Shown here one piece after another: positions 46,374-54,419 of a stretch of DNA of 64,000 nucleotides. How positions within the stretch are numbered: position 1 is the stretch's first letter; each line of letters starts with the position of its first letter. The position numbers were made by a program, and so were the translations under genes. The DNA lies in contig NZ_JAHGVE010000015.1 in the NCBI RefSeq assembly GCF_018835585.1, positions 1 through 64,000 on the forward strand, read 5' to 3'. The notes beneath the pieces were generated by a model, which saw only the letters and a program-made list of their open reading frames with translations, was not told the DNA's origin and ran no database searches. The stretch is from Pelorhabdus rhamnosifermentans. GTDB taxonomy: Bacteria > Bacillota > Negativicutes > UMGS1260.

Positions 46374-48641
46374 ATGAAAAAAGAGTGGAAAACACAGAAT
46401 GAAGATGGCTCTTATACAGTTAGAACTTGCTGTTGGTCACCGCCAGGAGATCATCCCGTCGGATGCGGCTTGAAATTGACGGTCAAGGACAACAAACTGA
46501 TCAAAGTTGAAGGGGATGAAGAACATCCTATTACGCAAGGCCGGGTATGCGTCAGAGCCCTGTCACTGCCTGAATTTGTCCATCATCCGCAACGTATTAC
46601 GAGCCCAATGAAGCGTGCCCATGAGGATCGCGGTAAAGACAAATGGACGAAGATCTCTTGGGACGAAGCTTGGGACATTATTGTTCCTAAGATAAAGGAA
46701 CTTAAAGAAAAGCACGGTGCTGAGTCGATCGTTGTATTCGGTGGAACCGGACGGGAAGCTTGCTTGTATTACTATCCACTGGGATTTGCTTCGATTGGTA
46801 CTCCTAACGTATGTTATCCCCAAAGCGGTTGGTCCTGCTACGGCCCGAGGTGCTCGATTACGGACTATATTTTGGGTGCGGGATATCCGGAACTTGACTA
46901 TGCCGGAACCTATCCGGACCGTTATGACAACCCGAACTATGTATTGCCGAAGTATGTCATTGAATGGGGCAAAAATCCTTTGATGTCCAATGGGGACGGT
47001 TTCTTCGGCCATGCTTTGATTGATTTGATGAAACGCGGAACGAAGATCATCTCTGTAGACCCGCAGATCACATGGCTTGGCACCAGATCGGCCTATGTGT
47101 TGCAATTGCGGCCTGGGAGCGATACAGCTCTTGCTCTTGGTTTGTTAAACGTCATAATCAATGAAGATCTCTATGATCATGATTTTGTTGATAATTGGTG
47201 CTATGGGTTTGACGAACTGAAGGAACGTGTTCAAGAATATCCACCGGAAAAAGTGGCTGAAATCACCTGGGTTCCTAAAGAAAAAATTATAGAAGTAGCC
47301 CGGGAATTTGCAACCAATCACCCTTCGTCCATTCAGTGGGGCTTGGCAGTCGACCAAAACCCGAATGGCGTTCAGTTAGGACATGCGATTCTTACTCTTG
47401 GCGCGATTACTGGCAATCTCGACGTGCCTGGCGGCATCACGGTAGGGCCACCTGCTGCTTTACTTGGAAAATGGCGTGTGGAAACTAGGAGCAATCTGTC
47501 GGATGAGCTCTGGGATAAACGGATCGGTGCCAAAGAGTGGCCTGCACTAAGTACTGCTATGGCTACGACACATCCGGATGAAACCTTGGATACTTTGGAA
47601 ACTGGTAAACCTTATAAACTAAGAATGGGCTGGTTTAACAGCAGTAACTTTATTACTCCTACCTGTTCGGCAGCACCTGACAGATGGTATCGGGCTTTAA
47701 AATCTTTAGAGTTCAACGTTGTGCAGGATTGTTTCATGACTCCGACAGCAATGGCATTTGGCGATATCTTCCTACCGCTGCCTACGGTTGCTGAACATGA
47801 TGGCGTAGTTGTAACTCACTATGGCCGTAATGCCGTGTTCTTAGGTGCCATGAACAAGGCTCTGGAAGTTGGCGACTGCAAATCTGACATCGAAGTCTGC
47901 ATTGAATTGGGTAAAAAACTTCACCCGAATATGTGGCCATTCGATAGTGTGGAAGATTTCTTCAGCAAACAGCTGAAGCCGGAATTGGGAATTGACTTCA
48001 ATGAACTTAGGGAAATTGGCTTATATCAGCCGAAATACACTTATAAAAAATATGAGACAGGCCAATTGCGCGGCGATGGCGAGCCTGGATTCAACACCGT
48101 TACTGGCATGGTTGAGTTGAGTTCGACCTTATTCGAAGCGTGGGGCGATGACGCTTTGCCATACTATAAAGAACCTCCCTACAGCCCGTACAGCACTCCG
48201 GAATTGTTCAAAGAATATCCGTTGATCCTTACGACCGGAGCAAGAACATTTGCGACTTTCCATTCGGAACATAGGCAAATTTCAACTTTGCGCGAAATTA
48301 CGCCATATCCTGTTATGAATATTCATCCGGAGACAGCAGCTCAGCTTGGTATTAAAGAAGGCGACTGGGTCTGCATCGAAAACATGTTTGGTAAGGCAAA
48401 AGAAAAAGCGCATCTGACACCATGTATCCATCCGAAAGTTGTTCATGCCGAACATGGCTGGTGGTATCCTGAGCAGAAGGCTGAAGAGCCCAATCTGTAT
48501 GGCGTATGGAAATCTAATATTAACACTTTGGTGCCTCATAAACAGATAGGAAAACTTGGTTTCGGCGCACCATTCAAACAAATGATCTGCAAGGTTTACA
48601 GAGTAGATTCTTTGGAATCTGATGTCGGATTTGAAGCGTAA
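46374..48641 (+). CDS. Molybdopterin (Mo/W-bis-MGD) oxidoreductase, cytoplasmic, catalytic subunit
   Basis: A 755-residue DMSO-reductase-family protein without a Tat signal. The N-terminal cluster region has Cys19/20, Cys31 and Cys59 (CCWSPPGDHPVGCG, QGRVC), with Asp26 at a position where a fourth Cys would be plausible. A candidate metal-ligand Cys155 lies in SGWSCYGPRC. Pterin-binding segments are VIEWGKNPL, KIISVDPQITWLG and QLRPGSDTALALG, and the C-terminal domain includes HGWWYPEQK. It resembles the acetylene-hydratase/dehydroxylase-like branch more than nitrate reductases. It is paired with a small ferredoxin gene and driven by sigma-54. Confidence 0.88.
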   Translation: MKKEWKTQNEDGSYTVRTCCWSPPGDHPVGCGLKLTVKDNKLIKVEGDEEHPITQGRVCVRALSLPEFVHHPQRITSPMKRAHEDRGKDKWTKISWDEAWDIIVPKIKELKEKHGAESIVVFGGTGREACLYYYPLGFASIGTPNVCYPQSGWSCYGPRCSITDYILGAGYPELDYAGTYPDRYDNPNYVLPKYVIEWGKNPLMSNGDGFFGHALIDLMKRGTKIISVDPQITWLGTRSAYVLQLRPGSDTALALGLLNVIINEDLYDHDFVDNWCYGFDELKERVQEYPPEKVAEITWVPKEKIIEVAREFATNHPSSIQWGLAVDQNPNGVQLGHAILTLGAITGNLDVPGGITVGPPAALLGKWRVETRSNLSDELWDKRIGAKEWPALSTAMATTHPDETLDTLETGKPYKLRMGWFNSSNFITPTCSAAPDRWYRALKSLEFNVVQDCFMTPTAMAFGDIFLPLPTVAEHDGVVVTHYGRNAVFLGAMNKALEVGDCKSDIEVCIELGKKLHPNMWPFDSVEDFFSKQLKPELGIDFNELREIGLYQPKYTYKKYETGQLRGDGEPGFNTVTGMVELSSTLFEAWGDDALPYYKEPPYSPYSTPELFKEYPLILTTGARTFATFHSEHRQISTLREITPYPVMNIHPETAAQLGIKEGDWVCIENMFGKAKEKAHLTPCIHPKVVHAEHGWWYPEQKAEEPNLYGVWKSNINTLVPHKQIGKLGFGAPFKQMICKVYRVDSLESDVGFEA

Positions 48642-48682
48642 GCCGAGCTAGCAGACAACTATAGTAATAGGAGGGGAAATAA

Positions 48683-49018
48683 ATGGCACGTAACGGTTTG
48701 TTGATTGACTATGAGTATTGCACAGGTTGCCATAGCTGCGAAGTTTCTTGCAAAAACGAACATAATATTCCTCATGGTCAATGGGGAATCAAACTAACTG
48801 AGGTAGGTCCTTTTAAAATTAACGAAGATAAATATGAGTGGGATTATGTTCCTGTTCCTACTTCTTACTGTGATTTATGTGAAGACCGGGTAGCAAAAGG
48901 TGAAAAACCAGCTTGCGTTCTTCATTGCTTAGGCGCCTGTATGGAATACGGACCAGTGGAAGAACTGGCTAAAAAAGCAGAAGCAAAAGGGAAAAAAGTA
49001 GCAATATTTACTCCCTGA
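48683..49018 (+). CDS. Two-cluster ferredoxin-like electron-transfer subunit
   Basis: A 111-residue protein with an AGGAGG site. It has YCTGCHSCEVSCKNEH (four Cys) and CDLCEDRV followed by CVLHC (four Cys), enough for two [4Fe-4S] clusters. This is the first and last parts of a four-cluster PsrB/DmsB-type subunit with the middle ferredoxin lost. It follows the catalytic gene by 41 bp and no membrane anchor gene is present, so electrons presumably come from a soluble donor. Confidence 0.88.
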   Translation: MARNGLLIDYEYCTGCHSCEVSCKNEHNIPHGQWGIKLTEVGPFKINEDKYEWDYVPVPTSYCDLCEDRVAKGEKPACVLHCLGACMEYGPVEELAKKAEAKGKKVAIFTP

Positions 49019-49059
49019 AAATAAATCATAATGATTTGTTCTTTGTAAGTAAGCTGAAC

Positions 49060-49093
49060 TGCCATGATTCTCTTATTTCAAGAGGTCATGGCA
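49060..49093 (+). terminator. Stem-loop after the first Mo operon
   Basis: TGCCATGA and CTCTT pair with AAGAG and TCATGGCA. There is no T-run, so the terminator call is tentative. Confidence 0.5.
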
Positions 49094-49162
49094 CAGAATG
49101 CTTGCTGTATTTTGTTGTCTATTTCTAAAAAACTCCGGAGTACATGAGATTGCGCGAAAAAC

Positions 49163-49190
49163 AAAAAAACCTGCAGGATAACATTGCAGG
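49163..49190 (-). terminator. Terminator for the zinc-ribbon gene
   Basis: CCTGCA pairs with TGCAGG; minus orientation is followed by TTTTTTTG. It lies 30 bp after the stop of the minus-strand gene. Confidence 0.65.
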
Positions 49191-49218
49191 ATAGAGCAAT
49201 TTGAGGGCTATTTAACAA

Positions 49219-49515
49219 TCACACATTGGGTGGCTGTTCGGGACGATTGTTTTTGGGCGGCGTATGCCATTGACAAGTTGTTTCGTTGCCGTCTTTGGGC
49301 AGTGCTTTATGCCGATTGCAAGGGTTTGAGCACATTTTTCCAATGTATAAGCACATAACGGTGGGACGTGGAGTCGGAGCAGGCAGAATTGCACCGCATT
49401 TTTTGCAAAGATTGGTTGAGTCGCGAAAGGTAAGCGAATGGCAGACAAGACATTTTACCGGTCTTTCTTTTGGCGGCTTACAACCACCACAATATGGATT
49501 ACAGGACCAGCACAC
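49219..49515 (-). CDS. Small Cys-rich zinc-ribbon protein
   Basis: A 98-residue protein beginning at GTG after GGGGGAG. Eleven Cys are arranged as CWSCNPYCGGC, CLVCHSL, CKKCGA, then single Cys residues in VMCLYIGKMCSNPC and TTCQWH. It probably binds two or more zinc ions. It is convergent with the first Mo operon, has its own terminator, and no known family is obvious. Confidence 0.6.
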   Translation of the reverse strand: MCWSCNPYCGGCKPPKERPVKCLVCHSLTFRDSTNLCKKCGAILPAPTPRPTVMCLYIGKMCSNPCNRHKALPKDGNETTCQWHTPPKNNRPEQPPNV

Positions 49516-49629
49516 AGTATCTCCCCCTATTCATCAAAAAAACGTTTTCCATAATTTCATTATAGATAGGCGGATGAATGTGGTCAACAGTTTCATACGA
49601 ATATTTGAATTTGAACATTAGGGGTGTGC

Positions 49630-49662
49630 CTTTCAAATGATCATTATTTGATCATTTGAAAG
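49630..49662. promoter_or_regulatory. Perfect 14-bp inverted repeat upstream of a small gene
   Basis: CTTTCAAATGATCA and TGATCATTTGAAAG are separated by TTATT. It lies 38 bp before a small ORF and after the zinc-ribbon gene's start, and could be an operator for either. Confidence 0.5.
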
Positions 49663-49700
49663 ATAATATTGTAGTATACAATTAGAAGGAGGTGACAGAT

Positions 49701-49859
49701 ATGGCTGAAGAAAAAAAAGTTGAAGAGCAAGTGGTTAAGCCAAAGAGGAAAATTGAAAAACCTCTTAATCCGTTAGCTCAGAAACCAGGACAAAAATATG
49801 GATCAACGAAGTTTGAACCAGAAAAGCCTTACAAAGAACAATTAAAAACAGATCAGTGA
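49701..49859 (+). CDS. Small basic/charged hypothetical protein
   Basis: A 52-residue ORF with a perfect AAGGAGGTG ribosome site. It is Lys/Glu/Pro-rich and probably disordered (EEKKVEEQVVKPKRKIEKP). The strong ribosome site and a palindrome upstream argue that it is expressed. No family was recognised. Confidence 0.55.
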   Translation: MAEEKKVEEQVVKPKRKIEKPLNPLAQKPGQKYGSTKFEPEKPYKEQLKTDQ

Positions 49860-50022
49860 TTTTTACAATCGCAAATTACAAGCTTTAGAATGAAAAAGTA
49901 TGTTTTTCCGATGGAATGATTTATTGCGAAAGCCAGCCGGACCAATACTTGATTGGAAAGGTTGCTTTCGTTTTTTTCAATTATTAATGTAGTCAATTAT
50001 TGAAAGGATAGGTGAATTGTAG

Positions 50023-50346
50023 ATGTTTAGCAAAAAGATCGGAGATAATAATCTAAGTGTAACAATGGATGAAGCTGTACAAAAAGATCTTGTAGGACGC
50101 GGTGTTCGCCCTGCTGAAATATATAGCTTAATAGTAAGCTTTGCAGACAAACTGCTTGTCACAAAAAAAGATAATGAATTATTTCTTACAAATGATCAAA
50201 CTGGAGCTAAATTGGTCCTTGAAATGAAATGGGCATCCGAAAAGAATGTCACACTTTATGTAACGAAGACGTTTAACATAGGGGATGACCGCGACAGGCG
50301 AGTAAATTTGACACCTCATTCTGAAGAAGTATCGCATGCTATATAA
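50023..50346 (+). CDS. Hypothetical protein
   Basis: A 107-residue acidic protein (MFSKKIGDNNLSVTMDEAVQ, LLVTKKDNELFLTNDQ, LYVTKTFNIGDDRDRRVNL), mixed alpha/beta with no Cys and no membrane segment. The ribosome site is weak (GAAAGGATAGGTGA). It lies between the first two sigma-54 loci. Its function is unknown. Confidence 0.5.
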   Translation: MFSKKIGDNNLSVTMDEAVQKDLVGRGVRPAEIYSLIVSFADKLLVTKKDNELFLTNDQTGAKLVLEMKWASEKNVTLYVTKTFNIGDDRDRRVNLTPHSEEVSHAI

Positions 50347-50543
50347 ATATCCTATAGTACTGTAATAACATTTTAAAACGATACTTTGATTGCAAAAAAG
50401 AGATTATCTGATTTTTCTGCGGCTTTTTCACCTTGTGAACTTGCAAATGCGTGTCCTAAAACGAGATCGAATGTTTGTAGTTGACAAAAGGTAAAAACCT
50501 GAGGAAGCAAGGTATTAAGCCGATTTGCCCCTTTTTAATAAAC

Positions 50544-50559
50544 TGGCACGATTATTGCA
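50544..50559 (+). promoter_or_regulatory. Sigma-54 promoter 2
   Basis: TGGCACGATTATTGCA is a near-perfect -24/-12 match. Sequence upstream and downstream resembles the promoter 1 region. The leader is about 250 nt before the small zinc-ribbon gene. Confidence 0.88.
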
Positions 50560-50810
50560 ACAATACAGAGTAAGTAATGTAATTGTAGTTGATATCCGGG
50601 CTTTAAACGAGATATTCAGTTCAGAGTCATAATCCAATCAGACTTTAGATTTAATTGGATAATTTGGTCCGGTATAAGCAAGAAGGAGGTAGCGTGTGGA
50701 AGAGAAAAACCTGTAGAGCTTATTAATAGTTGAACGTCCAACGAATGGGACTGTTCGCCTACAAATCGTTATTAACAAAGATGATCACTGACAAAAGGAG
50801 GTAGAGTGCA

Positions 50811-50978
50811 ATGTGCTTTAGACCAGCAGGTGTAGCAAAAAGTCAAGTATGCCCGAAATGTGGCAAGAAATTGATGCCAATAGGAGGGGTTATGCAAAAA
50901 AAGTGCCCTTTTTGTAAGACGGATTTAACAAATTTATCTGAAGAAAAACAAACTAAACAAACTCCTCCTAAAGCATAA
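50811..50978 (+). CDS. Tiny zinc-ribbon protein under sigma-54 control
   Basis: A 55-residue ORF with AAAAGGAGG six bases upstream. It contains CPKCGKKLMP and CPFCKTDL, a two-knuckle zinc ribbon, with a Lys/Gln/Pro tail. The long leader after sigma-54 promoter 2 and the terminator at 51144 define a one-gene transcript. Rubredoxin-like metal or electron handling, or an accessory role for the Mo enzymes, is possible but unproven. Confidence 0.65.
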   Translation: MCFRPAGVAKSQVCPKCGKKLMPIGGVMQKKCPFCKTDLTNLSEEKQTKQTPPKA

Positions 50979-51143
50979 ATTTCTTTTTAGAGTTTAGATC
51001 CACTAATGACTAAATATTAGAAAGGGTCCGGAGGAAAGAGTTACTCATGGTCAGAGTGTGTAATACCAACTATAGAAGCAATGTGCGTAAGTAAGAACAT
51101 GTTCATGGTATTTGATGGCTTTGATTTTCATGATCGTTTCCTA

Positions 51144-51200
51144 GGGGCTATCGCAAAGCAGTTTTTTTAATCTGTCTTGCGATAGCCCCAATCTTTTTAA
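51144..51200 (+). terminator. Strong terminator after the tiny zinc-ribbon gene
   Basis: GGGGCTATCGCAA pairs with TTGCGATAGCCCC around a 21-nt loop, followed by CTTTTTAA. Confidence 0.85.
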
Positions 51201-51229
51201 TCGAGATTATTCGAGATTATTATTATCAT

Positions 51230-51257
51230 GATTGCAAATGTGATTTTATTTGCAATC
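51230..51257. promoter_or_regulatory. Palindrome upstream of the RepB-like gene
   Basis: GATTGCAAAT and ATTTGCAATC are perfect 10-bp arms 8 bp apart, preceded by a direct repeat TCGAGATTAT-TCGAGATTAT. This looks like an autoregulatory operator or iteron of a Rep protein. Confidence 0.55.
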
Positions 51258-51298
51258 AGAAGATGCTTAATGTACAATGGATTCATGAGGTGAAATCC

Positions 51299-52099
51299 AT
51301 GGAATTTGAAAAATTGGTCACTGCAGCTCTCAAACCGAAAGGATTAATCGCTAGGCCGAATCAATTGATACGGTTGGATGGTATCATTGGCCGACGGGAT
51401 CCGCTTACAGAACTGCAGAGAAAAATGATTACTGCGATAATTTCTTTACGGCATAAGACGGAACAATTTGAGTCCCAGAGAACAACATACAAAATGGGAA
51501 TTGATGAATTTCTAAATATTTGTGATATACATCAGGAAGATATTTATTCATATCTGACCAATGAAATCGAAAAAGTATTGAAAAAAGGTGTCTCATTATA
51601 TGATGAAATCAATAAAAAACTGACTCACACCTTATGGTTTCAAGCCATCGAGTACGATGACAAGGAAATAACGTTTCAATTTGCTGAAAAAATGCTGCCT
51701 TTAATTATTAAATTTGCGCCGAACGATACTGAGTACGAGTTGGCGAAGAGGCTACAGTATAAAGGCAAGCATACGTTAGCTGTTTTCGATATTATTTGGC
51801 CATGGAGATCAAGGGGCCTAACTGAACTTTCTATTCCGGAGCTGATGCAGCAATTATCCTTGGAACATACCCGTTATTCTTATGGCCAGTTAAAACTTCG
51901 CGTTTTAGAGCCTTCGCTTGAAGAGATCTATGCTTGGGACGATGCCATATTCGTACGTTTTGGACCAACTTTTTCGGGGCGCAGGGTGGAAGGCGTTTGG
52001 TTTGAAGTTACGGTGGGCGAAAAGGCCAGGAAACTGAGAAAAAAGGAACCGGAGTTTAAATTTTTACTTCCGGAAGAAAAACCGACTAAAGCCAATTAA
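51299..52099 (+). CDS. RepB/Rep_3-like replication-initiator-type winged-helix protein
   Basis: A 266-residue protein with tandem winged-helix features of plasmid Rep_3 initiators (LTELQRKMITAIIS, YKMGIDEFLNICDI, THTLWFQAIEY, PLIIKFA, SYGQLKLRVLEPSLEEI). ATG 51299 follows GAGGTGAAA; ATG 51263 has no such site. In plasmids such proteins bind iterons and control their own promoter. Here it is a single gene in a chromosomal setting between sigma-54 operons, so it may be a plasmid relic or a domesticated regulator. Confidence 0.65.
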   Translation: MEFEKLVTAALKPKGLIARPNQLIRLDGIIGRRDPLTELQRKMITAIISLRHKTEQFESQRTTYKMGIDEFLNICDIHQEDIYSYLTNEIEKVLKKGVSLYDEINKKLTHTLWFQAIEYDDKEITFQFAEKMLPLIIKFAPNDTEYELAKRLQYKGKHTLAVFDIIWPWRSRGLTELSIPELMQQLSLEHTRYSYGQLKLRVLEPSLEEIYAWDDAIFVRFGPTFSGRRVEGVWFEVTVGEKARKLRKKEPEFKFLLPEEKPTKAN

Positions 52100-52130
52100 A
52101 GGTGATTAGACAGGAAAACTCATCGATTGC

Positions 52131-52166
52131 AAGCGACACTTAAATCGCAATCGATGGTTTTTTTTT
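52131..52166 (+). terminator. Terminator after the RepB-like gene
   Basis: CATCGATTGC pairs with GCAATCGATG, followed by a run of nine T. Confidence 0.9.
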
Positions 52167-52211
52167 GCAATTAAAAAAACAATGAATACAAATTTATATC
52201 AAAAAAATTGC

Positions 52212-52228
52212 CGTGTCAAAATGAAACG
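52212..52228. promoter_or_regulatory. Putative activator site (UAS) upstream of sigma-54 promoter 3
   Basis: CGTGTCA-AAA-TGAAACG, one mismatch from a palindrome, 115-130 bp upstream of the promoter. It matches the sites at 56544 and 59051. Confidence 0.6.
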
Positions 52229-52342
52229 CTGAAAGCGGATAATTCCCAAAAAAAGAAAAAGAATTTCTTAATCTGATCAATATACTGTAAGAAATATCGT
52301 ATATAACAAAGAACATTTCATTTTTTTTGCAGGTAAATTTCT

Positions 52343-52358
52343 TGGCACGAAGTTTGCA
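52343..52358 (+). promoter_or_regulatory. Sigma-54 promoter 3
   Basis: TGGCACGAAGTTTGCA, perfect GG/GC spacing, about 80 bp before the first DUF2064 gene's ATG. Confidence 0.88.
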
Positions 52359-52434
52359 TATCTATAATATATGAGTAGCTTTATTGTTAGAAGTAGATTT
52401 GTTCGAAAGTACGTTTATAGGAGAGATTAGATAC

Positions 52435-53265
52435 ATGCGAAATGCAATTGTTGTTTTTTCTAAAGTGCCTAAACTAGGGAAGACCAAGACGCGCCTTACT
52501 ACGGAAAAGGGCGGAATTATGACGCCGGAAGAAGCGATGGCTTTTTATGAGGGATGCGTACTGGATGTAATTAACGTATGCATTGCAGCGAAATGCGGTG
52601 ATGTTTGGATTTGTTATAATCATGACGGAGATCATGCGTATCTGGAAAATTTGCTGCTCAGAACTGCTGATCAGTCACAGATTCGCGGGATTTTTGCGGA
52701 CAAAGGCGGAAGTTTCGATGACTGCATGCAGTATGCTGCAGATCATATTCTGAAGAATGGGTCTCCGGATCGGCTGGCTGACAGTGTCATGATTGTTGGC
52801 GGGGACATTCCGAGTCTCCAGCCGGAATTATTGCAAGATGCCTACGGAAAAATGGCAAAGTTGGCAGTCAGCAAGTCTGGTCTAGCAGTGGCAAATAAGA
52901 CGACGATGTCAGATTTCCCCGTTGGAGCGGCGATGGTAGAAGGAGCCTGCCAAGAAGGCGGTTTTTCCATCATTGGTTTCACTTGCGAGACGTCATTTGA
53001 TTTCCATAAGGTATTCTATAATATGGACGGGATAACCGCTTTGGATATGCTCGTAGCCAAAGCGAAGGAAGAGAAGATCCCTCTAGCTACGGTTGCAATG
53101 GCACCGGATGTGGATATTCCCATTGATCTGGCAAGCATGATCCCAGTACTCAGAGCCCTTCAACTATCTGCTTGCTATGACGACAGTGTTATGGTTCCAG
53201 TTAATACGATTGAAGTAATGGAAAAAATCGGTTTAGAAAGTGCAACAACGCCGACTCAGAGATAG
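52435..53265 (+). CDS. DUF2064 / TIGR04282-type GT-A transferase (copy 1)
   Basis: A 276-residue protein. The N-terminus MRNAIVVFSKVPKLGKTKTR is the DUF2064 nucleotide-sugar-binding signature (K-x-P-x-x-G-x-x-KTRL), and MIVGGDIPSLQPELL carries the conserved Asp. The fold is that of GT-A glycosyltransferases and nucleotidyltransferases such as MobA and CofC. ATG 52435 follows ATAGGAGAG; the upstream TTG is unlikely. Databases name relatives arsenosugar transferases, but no arsenic genes are here. First gene of the sigma-54 operon; a paralog closes it. Confidence 0.82.
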   Translation: MRNAIVVFSKVPKLGKTKTRLTTEKGGIMTPEEAMAFYEGCVLDVINVCIAAKCGDVWICYNHDGDHAYLENLLLRTADQSQIRGIFADKGGSFDDCMQYAADHILKNGSPDRLADSVMIVGGDIPSLQPELLQDAYGKMAKLAVSKSGLAVANKTTMSDFPVGAAMVEGACQEGGFSIIGFTCETSFDFHKVFYNMDGITALDMLVAKAKEEKIPLATVAMAPDVDIPIDLASMIPVLRALQLSACYDDSVMVPVNTIEVMEKIGLESATTPTQR

Positions 53266-53301
53266 ACTTGTGAAGAAATCTCAAAGATAAGGTGAATAGC
53301 A

Positions 53302-54405
53302 ATGGAACCTAATCATCTAGAAAAATTAATGGCCGAATGTTTGCAATGTAAGCAATGCTCGAATTGTTGTTCGCTCCTAGCTAAAAGCGGGCAATCACCG
53401 TTAGACATGACAAAACGGGGAATTACGCTGTATGAGGCATTAAGCTGCTCCTTATGTGGAGCGTGCGAAACTGTTTGTCCAAAGCGATTGAGTCCTAAAC
53501 AACTTTTTCTTGCCCGACGGAGAGAAGCAGTAAAGAGTGGCGAGATTGACAGTGCGGCGTACCGTTATTTGTTGCCTGATCGCAAAAATAATATAATGAA
53601 TGCCTATCGTAGCTACTATGGAATTGATTATAGCGACGTGAATTCCTTCAGTCATGCTGAAACATGTTTTTTCCCCGGCTGTACCTTGATGACTTATTCT
53701 CCGAATTTGACGCGGGCAATTTATGAACGTTTAAAGGATAGTTGCGGTTGCAAGGGAGTATGGACGGAGTGTTGCGGAAAGTTGCTCGATCAGATAGGAT
53801 TGCAGGAGAGAGTGAAAGATTTCCGCAGCTGTCTGCAAGGGTTTGTGCAGGAACACAATATAAAACGGATTATCGTGGCTTGCCCGGGATGCTATTATGA
53901 ACTGCAAGATGTGTTTCAAGCTTGCGACGTGATCGTTCAAACAGTCTATGAAGTCATAGACTTTGCAAAACAAGAGCAAAGTGACAATAGACAATACACG
54001 GTTCATGATTCTTGTCCAGATCGTTTTGCCGGAATATTTGGCAGCCAGGTACGCCAAGCTTTGAAACAATGTGGTTTCTCTACAAGAGAGATGGCTCATA
54101 CCCAAATGAATACCATTTGCTGTGGAAGTGGCGGGCAATTATCACATTTTCGCCCTGAATTGGTAGAGGAATTAGTAAAGCTGCGGCAACAAGAAGTCCG
54201 TGAAACCAATGCGGATGTACTTGTTGGGTACTGTCTCAATTGCGTTTTGAAATATGATAATTATTCTTCTGAAATCCCGGTGACTCATGCTCTGAATTTG
54301 CTGTTGGGTTTGCAGGACGACTATAAAGGAGGTAAGGCGCGGTTGGAAAAGATGTTCAGTGGCTCGGACGGAGAAAAACGTTGGGAAGAAATTATTGCAG
54401 ATTGA
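53302..54405 (+). CDS. HdrD/GlpC-like Fe-S protein with CCG domains
   Basis: A 367-residue protein. The N-terminus has two [4Fe-4S] motifs (CLQCKQCSNCCS and CSLCGACETVCP). The rest has two CCG domains of the heterodisulfide-reductase type (CFFPGCTL to CCGKLLD to CPGCYYEL, then DSCPDRF to CCGSGGQ), which can carry a noncubane cluster for disulfide or thiol chemistry. It lies 36 bp after the DUF2064 gene and 15 bp before the DUF169 gene, so is cotranscribed. It may pass electrons to a Mo enzyme or reductively activate a cofactor. Confidence 0.85.
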   Translation: MEPNHLEKLMAECLQCKQCSNCCSLLAKSGQSPLDMTKRGITLYEALSCSLCGACETVCPKRLSPKQLFLARRREAVKSGEIDSAAYRYLLPDRKNNIMNAYRSYYGIDYSDVNSFSHAETCFFPGCTLMTYSPNLTRAIYERLKDSCGCKGVWTECCGKLLDQIGLQERVKDFRSCLQGFVQEHNIKRIIVACPGCYYELQDVFQACDVIVQTVYEVIDFAKQEQSDNRQYTVHDSCPDRFAGIFGSQVRQALKQCGFSTREMAHTQMNTICCGSGGQLSHFRPELVEELVKLRQQEVRETNADVLVGYCLNCVLKYDNYSSEIPVTHALNLLLGLQDDYKGGKARLEKMFSGSDGEKRWEEIIAD

Positions 54406-54419
54406 AAGGATGAGGGACT

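Noticed and set aside
49286-49621. Plus-strand ORF of 111 codons opposite the zinc-ribbon gene
   Set aside because: The minus-strand frame has ordered Cys motifs, a good ribosome site and a terminator; the plus-strand frame has none.
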